Source: Rhodoferax sp. OV413
Lineage (GTDB): Bacteria > Pseudomonadota > Gammaproteobacteria > Burkholderiales > Burkholderiaceae_C
Direction of reading: 5' to 3'
DNA length: 5,921 nt
NCBI GenBank assembly: GCA_945861195.1
Contig: CAMATS010000158.1
Coordinates: forward strand, 1 to 5,921
Shown: piece after piece, positions 1-5,660 of the stretch
Layout of the letters: each line of letters begins with the position of its first letter
Numbering within the stretch: position 1 is the stretch's first letter
Made by a program: the position numbers and the translations under genes
The notes under the pieces: model-generated
The model's input: the letters and a program-made list of their open reading frames with translations, nothing else
Database searches by the model: none
Told to the model about the DNA's origin: nothing

Positions 1-434
1 TGGTTGGGTTTCAGGCGGGCGTAACGGGCATCGCTGCGTTCGCAGCGCGCATCAGCCGCATCCAGCGCTGGCGGCGGCGTGTCGTAGCTGCGCCGCCAGG
101 CCAGCACCTGGGCTTCGCCATACTGCCGGGCCATGTCGGACTTGTTGAGTCCCTGCAGGGAGCCGTAATGCCGCTCGTTGAGCCGCCAGCTGTGCACCAC
201 CGGCAACCAAGTGCGGTCCATCTCGTCGAGCACATGCCACAGGGTGCGGGTGGCGCGCTTGAGCATGCTGGTGTAAGCCACATCAAAATCAAAACCGCCA
301 GCCTTGAGCAGCCGCCCGGCGTTTTTCGCCTGCTCTAGGCCCAGCGGGGTCAGGTCAACATCGGTCCAGCCGGTGAACCGGTTTTCCAGGTTCCAGGTGG
401 ATTCGCCGTGGCGAATGAGTACGAGTTGGTACAT
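1..434 (-). CDS. gpmA: 2,3-bisphosphoglycerate-dependent phosphoglycerate mutase, N-terminal part (runs off left edge)
   Basis: This cytoplasmic enzyme interconverts 3- and 2-phosphoglycerate in glycolysis and gluconeogenesis through a phosphohistidine. About 144 codons are visible; the family is usually near 230-250 residues, so the C-terminal third, including the second catalytic histidine, lies outside the window. The N-terminus MYQLVLIRHGES is the classic start of the family: H9 is the phosphorylated histidine in the RHGES motif. The ENRFTGWTDVDLTPLG stretch (residues 17-32), YTSMLKRATRT (54-64, with R60) and LNERHYGSLQGLNK (85-98, with catalytic-acid E87) all match the cofactor-dependent class. 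The ATG at 432-434 is chosen because the conserved N-terminus begins exactly there, although no good Shine-Dalgarno sequence precedes it. The gene is transcribed divergently from the rhodanese gene. The visible part shows no frameshift or missing residue. Confidence 0.96.
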   Translation of the reverse strand, partial: MYQLVLIRHGESTWNLENRFTGWTDVDLTPLGLEQAKNAGRLLKAGGFDFDVAYTSMLKRATRTLWHVLDEMDRTWLPVVHSWRLNERHYGSLQGLNKSDMARQYGEAQVLAWRRSYDTPPPALDAADARCERSDARYARLKPN

Positions 435-457
435 GGTCTGTTTGGAGCAGAGTTAGG

Positions 458-485
458 AAAATAGGACAGTGGCTGACCGAAAACA
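458..485 (-). promoter_or_regulatory. weak candidate promoter for gpmA
   Basis: Read on the minus strand, a TGTTTT hexamer (480-485) and a TATTTT hexamer (458-463) lie 16 bases apart, upstream of the gpmA ATG at 434. Both are only loosely like sigma-70 boxes. A second minus-strand -10-like element, TAGAAT at 536-541, is closer to consensus but has no recognisable -35 partner. This is a guess from base patterns only. Confidence 0.22.
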
Positions 486-539
486 GCTGGCTGTCGCGGG
501 GGCAAACTGCTCGCGCAAAGCGGCGCGGCGCCGCCATTC

Positions 540-545
540 TAAAAT
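540..545 (+). promoter_or_regulatory. candidate -10 element for the rhodanese-grxC-secB-gpsA run
   Basis: TAAAAT lies in a locally AT-rich patch within an otherwise very GC-rich stretch, 43 bases before the rhodanese start codon. A transcript beginning a few bases downstream would have a short leader of about 35-40 bases. No convincing -35 hexamer is visible at 16-18 bases upstream. It overlaps a minus-strand TAGAAT (536-541), so the two could be back-to-back -10 elements of divergent promoters. Confidence 0.3.
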
Positions 546-588
546 GCCAGCCTGCCCGGGGCGCGCCCGAGCCAAATAAAGGAAGCAC

Positions 589-996
589 GTGAAATTTTTT
601 GTTGATAACTGGATGTTGATCAGCGTTGCGCTGGTGTCAGGCTCTTTGCTGTTTTTGCCCTTGATACAAGGCGCTGCCGGGGGCGGACTGAGTGCGGCGC
701 AGGTGGTTCACATGATCAACCGTGACAAAGCCGTCGTGGTGGATGTGTGTGAGGCCGAAGAATTCGCAGCCGGACATGTGGTGGGTGCCAAAAACCTGCC
801 CTTGAATCAACTCGAAGACAAACTCGCTGGGGTGGTGAAAAACAAAACCCTGCCCCTGATCCTGGTCTGCCAGTCTGGCGCCCGCTCGGCCCGGGCCCTG
901 GCGATTGCCAAAAAACTCGGCTACGAGCAGGCGCAGTCACTCTCGGGTGGGCTGGGCGCTTGGCGCAGTGCCAATCTGCCGCTGGAAAAAGCCTGA
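589..996 (+). CDS. membrane-anchored rhodanese-like (sulfurtransferase) protein, YibN-like
   Basis: This is a single-domain rhodanese of 135 residues, probably tethered to the inner membrane. Residues 8-28 form a hydrophobic segment (WMLISVALVSGSLLFLPLIQ) fitting one transmembrane helix. The rhodanese domain covers about 34-132, with VDVCEAEEFAAGHVVGAKNLPL (51-72), the active-site loop CQSGARS (94-100, C94 as the sulfur-carrying cysteine) and the closing GGLGAW (120-125). The position usually held by Arg in the DVRE motif is a cysteine here (C54). The start is GTG at 589, with an AAAGGAAG Shine-Dalgarno sequence just upstream (578-585); no ATG fits the full domain. grxC follows after 31 bases. 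The order matches yibN-grxC-secB-gpsA of E. coli, supporting a role in thiol or sulfur handling near the envelope, but the physiological substrate is unknown. Confidence 0.92.
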   Translation: MKFFVDNWMLISVALVSGSLLFLPLIQGAAGGGLSAAQVVHMINRDKAVVVDVCEAEEFAAGHVVGAKNLPLNQLEDKLAGVVKNKTLPLILVCQSGARSARALAIAKKLGYEQAQSLSGGLGAWRSANLPLEKA

Positions 997-1027
997 CCGG
1001 GCCCCTGAATTGTCTGAAAGAACCCCT

Positions 1028-1291
1028 ATGCCGCCCATCAAGATGTACACCACCGCTGTCTGCCCCTATTGCGTGCGGGCCAAACAACTGCTCAAGGCCC
1101 GGGGGGTCGAGGCGATAGAGGAAATCCGCATCGACACCGACCCCGGGCAGCGCCAACACATGATGGACATCACCGGACAGCGCACTGTGCCGCAAATATT
1201 TATTGGCAACACCCATGTTGGTGGCTGCGATGACCTCATCGCGCTGGACCGCCAAGGCGGTCTCTTGCCGCTGCTGCAACTCCCTGGCTGA
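1028..1291 (+). CDS. grxC: glutaredoxin 3 (GrxC)
   Basis: This small cytoplasmic glutathione-dependent oxidoreductase reduces protein disulfides and mixed disulfides with glutathione. The protein has 87 residues (E. coli Grx3 has about 83). It shows the dithiol active site CPYC at 12-15, the TVP motif with the cis-proline at 53-55 (glutathione binding), QIFI at 56-59 and the GGCDDL motif at 65-70 that contacts the glutathione glycine end. All core residues are intact. The ATG at 1028 is preferred, with a purine-rich GAAAGAA seven or so bases upstream (1016-1022); the ATG at 1043 would remove five residues and part of the first strand. It lies 31 bases after the rhodanese stop and is probably co-transcribed with it. 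A 147-base gap with several inverted repeats follows before secB. Confidence 0.96.
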   Translation: MPPIKMYTTAVCPYCVRAKQLLKARGVEAIEEIRIDTDPGQRQHMMDITGQRTVPQIFIGNTHVGGCDDLIALDRQGGLLPLLQLPG

Positions 1292-1320
1292 GCCCGACCC
1301 GCAGCGCAGCCCCGGGCTCA
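1289..1320 (+). repeat. inverted repeat overlapping the grxC stop codon
   Basis: An 8-base stem, TGAGCCCG (1289-1296) and CGGGCTCA (1313-1320), is separated by a 16-base GC-rich loop. The left arm begins with the grxC stop codon. No T-run follows, so it is not a standard intrinsic terminator, but it could slow polymerase or protect the 3' end of a processed grxC message. The structure is seen directly; its role is a guess. Confidence 0.4.
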
Positions 1321-1334
1321 AGGCGAAGCGCGTC

Positions 1335-1356
1335 GCAGCCCAGGCGCCTGGGCTGC
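1335..1356 (+). repeat. perfect 22-base palindrome between grxC and secB
   Basis: The arms GCAGCCCAGGC (1335-1345) and GCCTGGGCTGC (1346-1356) are exact reverse complements with no spacer. As RNA it would form a strong GC-rich hairpin with a minimal loop; as DNA it is symmetric like a binding site for a dimeric protein. It lies 83 bases before the secB ATG and is directly followed by GATAAT (1360-1365), a -10-like hexamer. No T-run follows, which argues against a simple intrinsic terminator. Possible roles are attenuation or termination between grxC and secB, or an operator on a secB promoter. Confidence 0.55.
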
Positions 1357-1370
1357 TGAGATAATCCCCG

Positions 1371-1387
1371 CCGCACCCCAAGTGCGG
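1371..1387 (+). repeat. small stem-loop in the secB leader
   Basis: CCGCAC (1371-1376) pairs with GTGCGG (1382-1387) around a five-base CCCAA loop. It sits just downstream of the 22-base palindrome and about 50 bases before secB. It is short and could be chance in GC-rich DNA. Confidence 0.3.
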
Positions 1388-1438
1388 GCTCTCTCCGAGT
1401 CCTGTGCAAGGGTTTTATTTAGACCAGAAAGAACCGTC

Positions 1439-1897
1439 ATGGCCGAGCAACTCGATCCTGTTTTCCAGATTCAGCGTGTGTACCTCAAGGAGGCTTCGCT
1501 GGAGCAACCCAATTCCCCATCCATCCTGCTCGAACAAGAGGCGCCTACTGTCGATATTCAGCTTGGTGTGAACGCTGCGCCGGTAGCCGAAGGCATGTTT
1601 GAGGTCACCGTCACCGCCACGGTGCAAACCAAAATCAAAGACAAAACTGTGTTTTTGGTGGAGGTCACCCAGGCCGGTATTTTTGAGATTCGCAACCTGG
1701 CCCAAGAGCAAATGAGCAACATCATGGGCATCGCCTGCCCGCAAATCGTCTACCCCTACTTGCGCGGCAATGTGGCTGACCTGATACAGCGCGGTGGTTT
1801 TCCGCCGGTGCACTTGTCTGAAATCAATTTTCAGGCCATGTATGAGCAGCAGCAACAGCAGGCCGCCGACGATGCGCCCCGCATCGTCACCCAGTGA
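1439..1897 (+). CDS. secB: protein-export chaperone SecB
   Basis: SecB is a cytoplasmic homotetrameric chaperone that keeps precursor proteins unfolded and hands them to SecA at the Sec translocon. The product has 152 residues, against 155 in E. coli. Family landmarks are intact: FQIQRVYLKEASLEQPNSP (residues 9-27), the central beta-strand stretch FEVTVTATVQTKIKDKTVFLVEVTQAGIF (54-82), ACPQIVYPYLRGNVADLIQRGGFPPVHLSEINF (99-131) and a charged and glutamine-rich C-terminal tail with five consecutive Gln at 137-141. The ATG at 1439 gives the family-typical N-terminus and has AGAAAGAA (1427-1434) as a ribosome binding site; the frame stays open upstream but without conserved sequence. It follows grxC after 147 bases and precedes gpsA by 36 bases, the same partners as in E. 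coli. Confidence 0.97.
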   Translation: MAEQLDPVFQIQRVYLKEASLEQPNSPSILLEQEAPTVDIQLGVNAAPVAEGMFEVTVTATVQTKIKDKTVFLVEVTQAGIFEIRNLAQEQMSNIMGIACPQIVYPYLRGNVADLIQRGGFPPVHLSEINFQAMYEQQQQQAADDAPRIVTQ

Positions 1898-1929
1898 GCC
1901 CTTCGGGCCTTGAGTCCTGAGTCTTGAGC
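1898..1929 (+). repeat. mini-hairpin and triple 7-base tandem repeat between secB and gpsA
   Basis: Immediately after the secB stop is GCCC-TTC-GGGC (1898-1908), a tight four-pair hairpin. It is followed by three imperfect 7-base units, CTTGAGT, CCTGAGT and CTTGAGC (1909-1929), ending four bases before the gpsA ATG. The repeats occupy the place where the gpsA ribosome binding site should be and supply only GAG-type cores, so gpsA translation may be weak or partly coupled to secB. No T-run is present, so it is not an obvious terminator. Confidence 0.45.
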
Positions 1930-1933
1930 CGCC

Positions 1934-2962
1934 ATGAGAATTGCCATCGTCGGTGCCGGCGCCTGGGGAACGGCGCTGGCGGTGAGCGTTGCAAGCCAAA
2001 CACGGTACGGCCATGGTGTCACCCTGTGGGCCCGTGACCCACAGCAGGCTGCAGCCATGCAGACTGAGCGAGTGAATCGGCTGTATTTGCCGGGGGTGGC
2101 ACTGCCCCATGCGCTGACAATTTCCGGGCCGGCGCAAACCACTCCGACGGCCTTGCTTGAGCAGGCTGATTTGATGGTGCTCGCCACGCCCATGTCGGGC
2201 CTGCGGTCCTTGTTGGCGCAACTGGCCGATTGCCGGGTGCCCTTGGCCTGGCTGAGCAAGGGGTTTGAGGCCGGCCGATCGGATAGCCCTGGTTGTTTGG
2301 CTCACGAAGTACAAAGTCAGGTAGCCCCCCAGGTGCTAGCCGGTGCCCTGAGCGGCCCGAGTTTTGCGGTGGAGGTGGCCCGCGGACAACCCACGGCCTT
2401 GGTGGCAGCCAGTGCGCATGCGGTGGTGCGCCAGGCGCTGATGGCGGCCTTTCATGGGCCAACGCTGCGGGTTTACGCCAACGATGATCTGGTGGGGGTG
2501 GAGGTAGGCGGCGCTGTCAAAAACGTGCTGGCGATTGCCGCCGGCTTGTGTGACGGCTTGAGTCTGGGTGCCAATGCGCGCGCGGCCCTGATCACCCGGG
2601 GCCTGGCCGAGATGACCCGACTGGGCGTGGCGCTAGGTGCCCGGCCGGATACCTTCATGGGCCTGAGCGGCCTGGGCGATCTGGTGCTGACTTCCACCGG
2701 AGATCTGTCGCGCAATCGCCAGGTCGGGCTGGCGCTGGCGGCTGGCCAAAGTTGTGCCGGAGCCCTGGCCGGGCTCGGTCATGTGGCAGAGGGGGTTTAC
2801 AGCGCGCGAACCGTGGTGCAGCGGGCTCGGCAACTCGGCCTGGAACTGCCAATTGCACAAACCGTTGTCGCCCTGCTTGACGGCCAGTTACAGCCCGCTG
2901 AGGCGGTGGCGCTGCTGATGGGACGCGAGCCGGGGTTCGAGCTGGCTCAGGTCGGGGTGTAA
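1934..2962 (+). CDS. gpsA: NAD(P)H-dependent glycerol-3-phosphate dehydrogenase (GpsA)
   Basis: This cytoplasmic enzyme reduces dihydroxyacetone phosphate to sn-glycerol-3-phosphate, the backbone for phospholipid synthesis. The protein has 342 residues (E. coli about 339). The N-terminal Rossmann fold carries GAGAWGTALA (7-16) for cofactor binding, followed by the WLSKGFE motif (106-112) and SGPSFAVEVARGQPTA (140-155). The C-terminal helical domain carries the catalytic lysine in GGAVKNVLAIAAG (192-204, K196), the GLSGLGDLVLT stretch (243-253, D249) and SRNR (259-262) for phosphate contact. All expected residues are present. The ATG at 1934 places the dinucleotide motif at its usual position. 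It follows secB by 36 bases with only a weak ribosome binding site. Its last 16 bases overlap the end of the convergent scpA gene, and no terminator is visible between the two. Confidence 0.97.
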   Translation: MRIAIVGAGAWGTALAVSVASQTRYGHGVTLWARDPQQAAAMQTERVNRLYLPGVALPHALTISGPAQTTPTALLEQADLMVLATPMSGLRSLLAQLADCRVPLAWLSKGFEAGRSDSPGCLAHEVQSQVAPQVLAGALSGPSFAVEVARGQPTALVAASAHAVVRQALMAAFHGPTLRVYANDDLVGVEVGGAVKNVLAIAAGLCDGLSLGANARAALITRGLAEMTRLGVALGARPDTFMGLSGLGDLVLTSTGDLSRNRQVGLALAAGQSCAGALAGLGHVAEGVYSARTVVQRARQLGLELPIAQTVVALLDGQLQPAEAVALLMGREPGFELAQVGV

Positions 2963-3762
2963 GCCAGACGTACATAGATGGGGGCGAAGGCCTCGGCCTG
3001 GGTAATTTCCACCAGGGTTTCCTTGGCCAGCTCGAGCAGCGCGATGAAGGTCACCACCAGCACCGGTGCACCTTTGGTGGCATCAAATAGCTCCTCAAAC
3101 TCAACAAAGCGTCGGCCTTGGAGTTTTTTGAGCATCAGGCTCATGTGCTCGCGCACCGAGAGTTCAGCACGGGTGATGTGGTGGTGCTGGACCAGTCGGG
3201 CCCGTTTCAGGATGTCGCGCCAGGCCTCCTGCAGGTCAGCCAGGTGTACCTCGGGGAAGCGGGGTTGCAGCGCTTGTTCGATGAACACCTGGGCCTTGAG
3301 AAAATCCCGACCCAGCTGGGGCAGCGCATTCAGGCGGGCCGCAGACAGTTTCATTTGCTCGTATTCCAGCAAGCGGCGCACCAACTCGGCGCGCGGGTCT
3401 TCGGCTTCCTGGCCCTCGGCCACCTTGCGCGGCGGCAGCAGCATGCGTGACTTGATCTCGATCAGCATGGCCGCCATGAGCAGGTATTCGGCCGCCAGTT
3501 CCAGATTGCGGCCCCGAATTTCTTCTACGTAGCTCAGGTACTGGCGCGTCACGCCAGCCATGGGGATGTCCAGGATATTGAAGTTTTGCTTGCGAATCAG
3601 GTAGAGCAGCAGGTCTAGCGGACCTTCGAAGGCCTCCAGGAAAACCTCGAGCGCATCCGGGGGTATGTACAGGTCTTGCGGGATGGAGAACAGCGGCTCA
3701 CCGTAAAGACGCGCCACCGCCACATGGTCGACCACCTCAGGCATGGCCGCCGCTTCAGCCAC
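2947..3762 (-). CDS. scpA: segregation and condensation protein A (ScpA, kleisin)
   Basis: ScpA is the kleisin subunit that bridges the SMC dimer and associates with ScpB in bacterial condensin, acting on the nucleoid in chromosome organisation and segregation. The predicted protein has 271 residues, within the family range. It shows the signature FEGPLDLLLYLIRKQ (45-59), the N-terminal helical SMC-binding region EYLLMAAMLIEIKSRMLLP (92-110) and a C-terminal winged-helix part (about 205-268, VTFIALLELAKE at 237-248). About 43 residues precede the signature, a pattern I associate with betaproteobacterial members. The GTG at 3760-3762 is chosen because an AGGA (3769-3772) sits six bases before it; a TTG at 3766-3768 overlapping the upstream stop and an ATG at 3742-3744 are alternatives. 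The gene directly follows DUF3460, implying translational coupling. scpB is not in the window. Confidence 0.95.
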   Translation of the reverse strand: MAEAAAMPEVVDHVAVARLYGEPLFSIPQDLYIPPDALEVFLEAFEGPLDLLLYLIRKQNFNILDIPMAGVTRQYLSYVEEIRGRNLELAAEYLLMAAMLIEIKSRMLLPPRKVAEGQEAEDPRAELVRRLLEYEQMKLSAARLNALPQLGRDFLKAQVFIEQALQPRFPEVHLADLQEAWRDILKRARLVQHHHITRAELSVREHMSLMLKKLQGRRFVEFEELFDATKGAPVLVVTFIALLELAKETLVEITQAEAFAPIYVRLAYTPT

Positions 3763-3764
3763 GC

Positions 3765-3977
3765 TCAATCCTGCTGGCTGTCGGTTTGGTAGACGTAGGG
3801 CTTTTGCGCCACGCCGGCTTCGCGCTGCTCGCTTTGCGCCCGCCGATCAATCGCCTTGTCCCAAAGCAACTCTCGTCCGTGCCGCTGTTTGGCTTCAAGG
3901 GCCGGATCTTTCGCTTTGAGCTCAGCCACAAAGCGGGTGGTGTCGGACTGGTAGGGCGCGCGGTAAAAAAAATTCAT
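3765..3977 (-). CDS. DUF3460 family small protein, function unknown
   Basis: A 70-residue, charged, probably cytoplasmic protein without a signal peptide or membrane segment. The N-terminal part MNFFYRAPYQSDTTRFVAELKAK contains the YxSDTTRF-type motif, followed by a helical, charged middle with KQRHGRELLWDKA (about 34-46) and the C-terminal PYVYQ (60-64). These features match what I recall of DUF3460 (Pfam PF11943), a betaproteobacterial family next to scpA. The ATG at 3975-3977 is supported by AAAGG (3985-3989) seven bases upstream. It lies 21 bases after the SulP stop and ends about two bases before the preferred scpA start, so all three are probably on one transcript. A run of eight T in its second to fifth codons could permit polymerase slippage. 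Function is unknown; the tight link to scpA suggests, but does not show, a connection to chromosome segregation. Confidence 0.85.
   Translation of the reverse strand: MNFFYRAPYQSDTTRFVAELKAKDPALEAKQRHGRELLWDKAIDRRAQSEQREAGVAQKPYVYQTDSQQD
3769..3772 (-). promoter_or_regulatory. Shine-Dalgarno sequence deciding the scpA start
   Basis: Read on the minus strand this is AGGA, within the last codons of the DUF3460 gene. It is six bases before GTG at 3762, an ideal distance, but only one base-pair step before TTG at 3768, which is too close. The ATG at 3744 has only a weaker GAAG eight bases upstream. The spacing favours GTG. Confidence 0.6.
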
Positions 3978-3998
3978 GGTTGGACCTTTGAGCCCATT

Positions 3999-5660
3999 TT
4001 AGCGGGACAGCACCGCCGCCAGGGCACTGCTCAGGTCGGCGTGCTGGGCATGTTTGCCCAACCGTTCACGCAAGCCGCTGCGCTGCAGCATGCCCAGCGC
4101 TTGGTGGTTCAGGCCGCACAGGCTCAGCCGAACAGCGTTTTTGTCGCAGGCGCGGGCCAGATCGCTCAAGGCCTCGGCGCCGGAGGAATCCACGTAGATC
4201 AGGTGCTTGAGGTCGAGCACCAACTCGGCCTTGGGCAGGTGGTCTTGCAAGTCGTCGATCAGTTTGACAGCGCCAAAAAACAAGGCGCCGTGCAGCCGGT
4301 AAGCCGCGACCCGGGGGCTGCTGCCAGCGAGCTCGCCATGGTCAGCGGCGCTCACAGGGTCGAGCCGTGACAGGCTGGAAATGCGGTAAATGAAGGTTAG
4401 ACAGGCGGCTAGCAGGCCGACTTCGACCGCCACGGTGAGGTCGGCCACCACGGTGAGTAAAAACACCGACAGCAGCGTGAGCCGGTAGGGCAGGCGGAAT
4501 TGCCCCAGCTGCAGGAACTTGCGCCATTCGCCCATGTTCCACGCCACAAACATCAAGATTGCCGCCATCGCCGCCAGCGGGATGTGGCTGGCCAGCGGTG
4601 CTGCTGCCAGCATCAGCATCAGCAGGGTGAGGGTATGCACCAGGCCCGCTACCGGCGAACTGGCGCCACTTTTCACATTGGTCACGGTGCGTGCAATCGT
4701 GCCGGTGGCCGGCATGCCGCCAAAAAAAGGCGTGACAACATTGGCGATGCCCTGGGCCATCAGCTCCTGGTTCGGGTCATGTCGGTCGCCCGTCATGCCG
4801 TCGGCCACCCGCGCGCACAACAGCGACTCGATCGCGCCCAACAGCGCCAGCGTCAGGGCTGGCCTGAAGAGCAATTGCACCGTGTCCCAGCCCACGGCGG
4901 GCCACTGCAGCGTGGGCAGGCTCGTGGGTATGCCGCCAAAGCGGCTGCCAATGGTTTCCACCGGCCAGTGCCCCAGCGCGACGCCGGTGGTGGCCAGCAC
5001 CAACACCACGATCGAGCCCGGCACCAGTGCCAGGCGTGTGAGCGCAGGCTGTCGGCGCCCCAGCGCGGGCAGGGCAAACTGCCACAGCACCAGCAGGCCC
5101 AGGCAGGCCAAGGCCAACAAGGTGGCCGTGCCATTGAAGCTGGGCAGAGCGGCTTGCAGCGTGGCGAGCATGCCAAAGAAATCAGCCGGCATACTGCTCG
5201 TGCGCAGGCCTAAAAAGTCTTTGATCTGCGACAACGCTATCAGCACGGCGATGCCATTGGTAAAACCGATCACCACCGCTACCGGAATGAAGCGCACCAG
5301 GGTGCCGAGCCTGAACAGGCCCATAGCGAACAGCATCACTCCGGACATGGCCGTGGCGATGATCAGATTGGCCAGGCCATACCGCTCGACGATGCCGTAC
5401 ACGATGACGATGAACGCGCCGGCCGGCCCACCGATTTGCACCCGGCTGCCGCCCAGCGCCGAGATCAGAAAGCCGGCAATGATGGCGGTGAACAGCCCGG
5501 CCTCGGGCTTGACGCCACTGGCTATAGCAAAAGCCATGGCCAATGGCAGCGCCACCACCCCGACTGTGACGCCTGCGCCAATGTCGCGCAGCAGGCGCTG
5601 GCGGTTGTAGCCCTGCAAAGCCTCCAGCAGCTTGGGTTGAAAGAACAGAGGGGCGTGCAC
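3999..5660 (-). CDS. SulP (SLC26) family anion transporter with C-terminal STAS domain
   Basis: An inner-membrane secondary transporter or anion exchanger of 553 residues, the normal length for bacterial SulP proteins. Hydrophobic segments run from about 28 to 425. Signatures include ALPLAMAFAIASGVKPEAGL (37-56), GSRVQIGGPAGAFIVIVYGI (71-90), a central loop with E278 and NQELMAQGIANVV (297-309), then GGMPATGTIARTVTN (314-328). The cytoplasmic STAS domain spans about 450-550, with VDSSG at 490-494, the loop that carries a phosphorylatable serine in the anti-sigma-antagonist relatives. Substrates in this family include sulfate, bicarbonate, chloride and C4-dicarboxylates (DauA); the LPLAMA form of the first helix recalls DauA, but substrate cannot be assigned. 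The start is GTG at 5658-5660 without a visible Shine-Dalgarno sequence; an in-frame stop ten codons upstream leaves no earlier start. It sits between metG and DUF3460. Confidence 0.93.
   Translation of the reverse strand: MHAPLFFQPKLLEALQGYNRQRLLRDIGAGVTVGVVALPLAMAFAIASGVKPEAGLFTAIIAGFLISALGGSRVQIGGPAGAFIVIVYGIVERYGLANLIIATAMSGVMLFAMGLFRLGTLVRFIPVAVVIGFTNGIAVLIALSQIKDFLGLRTSSMPADFFGMLATLQAALPSFNGTATLLALACLGLLVLWQFALPALGRRQPALTRLALVPGSIVVLVLATTGVALGHWPVETIGSRFGGIPTSLPTLQWPAVGWDTVQLLFRPALTLALLGAIESLLCARVADGMTGDRHDPNQELMAQGIANVVTPFFGGMPATGTIARTVTNVKSGASSPVAGLVHTLTLLMLMLAAAPLASHIPLAAMAAILMFVAWNMGEWRKFLQLGQFRLPYRLTLLSVFLLTVVADLTVAVEVGLLAACLTFIYRISSLSRLDPVSAADHGELAGSSPRVAAYRLHGALFFGAVKLIDDLQDHLPKAELVLDLKHLIYVDSSGAEALSDLARACDKNAVRLSLCGLNHQALGMLQRSGLRERLGKHAQHADLSSALAAVLSR

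Noticed and set aside
716..1381. Minus-strand open frame of 221 codons across rhodanese and grxC
   Set aside because: It is antisense to two genes with intact active-site motifs; the product is low-complexity and unlike any family I know.
1871..1886. GATGCG-CCCC-GCATCG hairpin near the end of secB
   Set aside because: It lies within coding sequence with no T-run after it; not a convincing terminator or regulatory site.
1415..2314. Minus-strand open frame of 299 codons across secB and gpsA
   Set aside because: It spans two strongly recognised genes and their gap on the other strand, and the translation has no recognisable domain.
2978..3532. Plus-strand open frame of 184 codons across scpA
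   Set aside because: Antisense to scpA, Ser/Arg-rich, no motifs; a compositional shadow.
3786..4370. Plus-strand open frame of 194 codons across DUF3460 and the STAS end of sulP
   Set aside because: Antisense to two supported genes and their 21-base gap, with no recognisable domain.
4711..4736. CGCC-AAAAAAA-GGCG stem with A-run inside sulP
   Set aside because: It encodes the conserved PFFGGMPATG region of the transporter, so the sequence is explained by protein coding; no terminator arrangement.
4519..5610. Plus-strand open frame of 363 codons across the SulP gene
   Set aside because: It is fully antisense to a well-supported SulP gene. Its translation is rich in Pro, Ser, Arg and Ala without family motifs, as expected for the opposite strand of GC-rich coding DNA.
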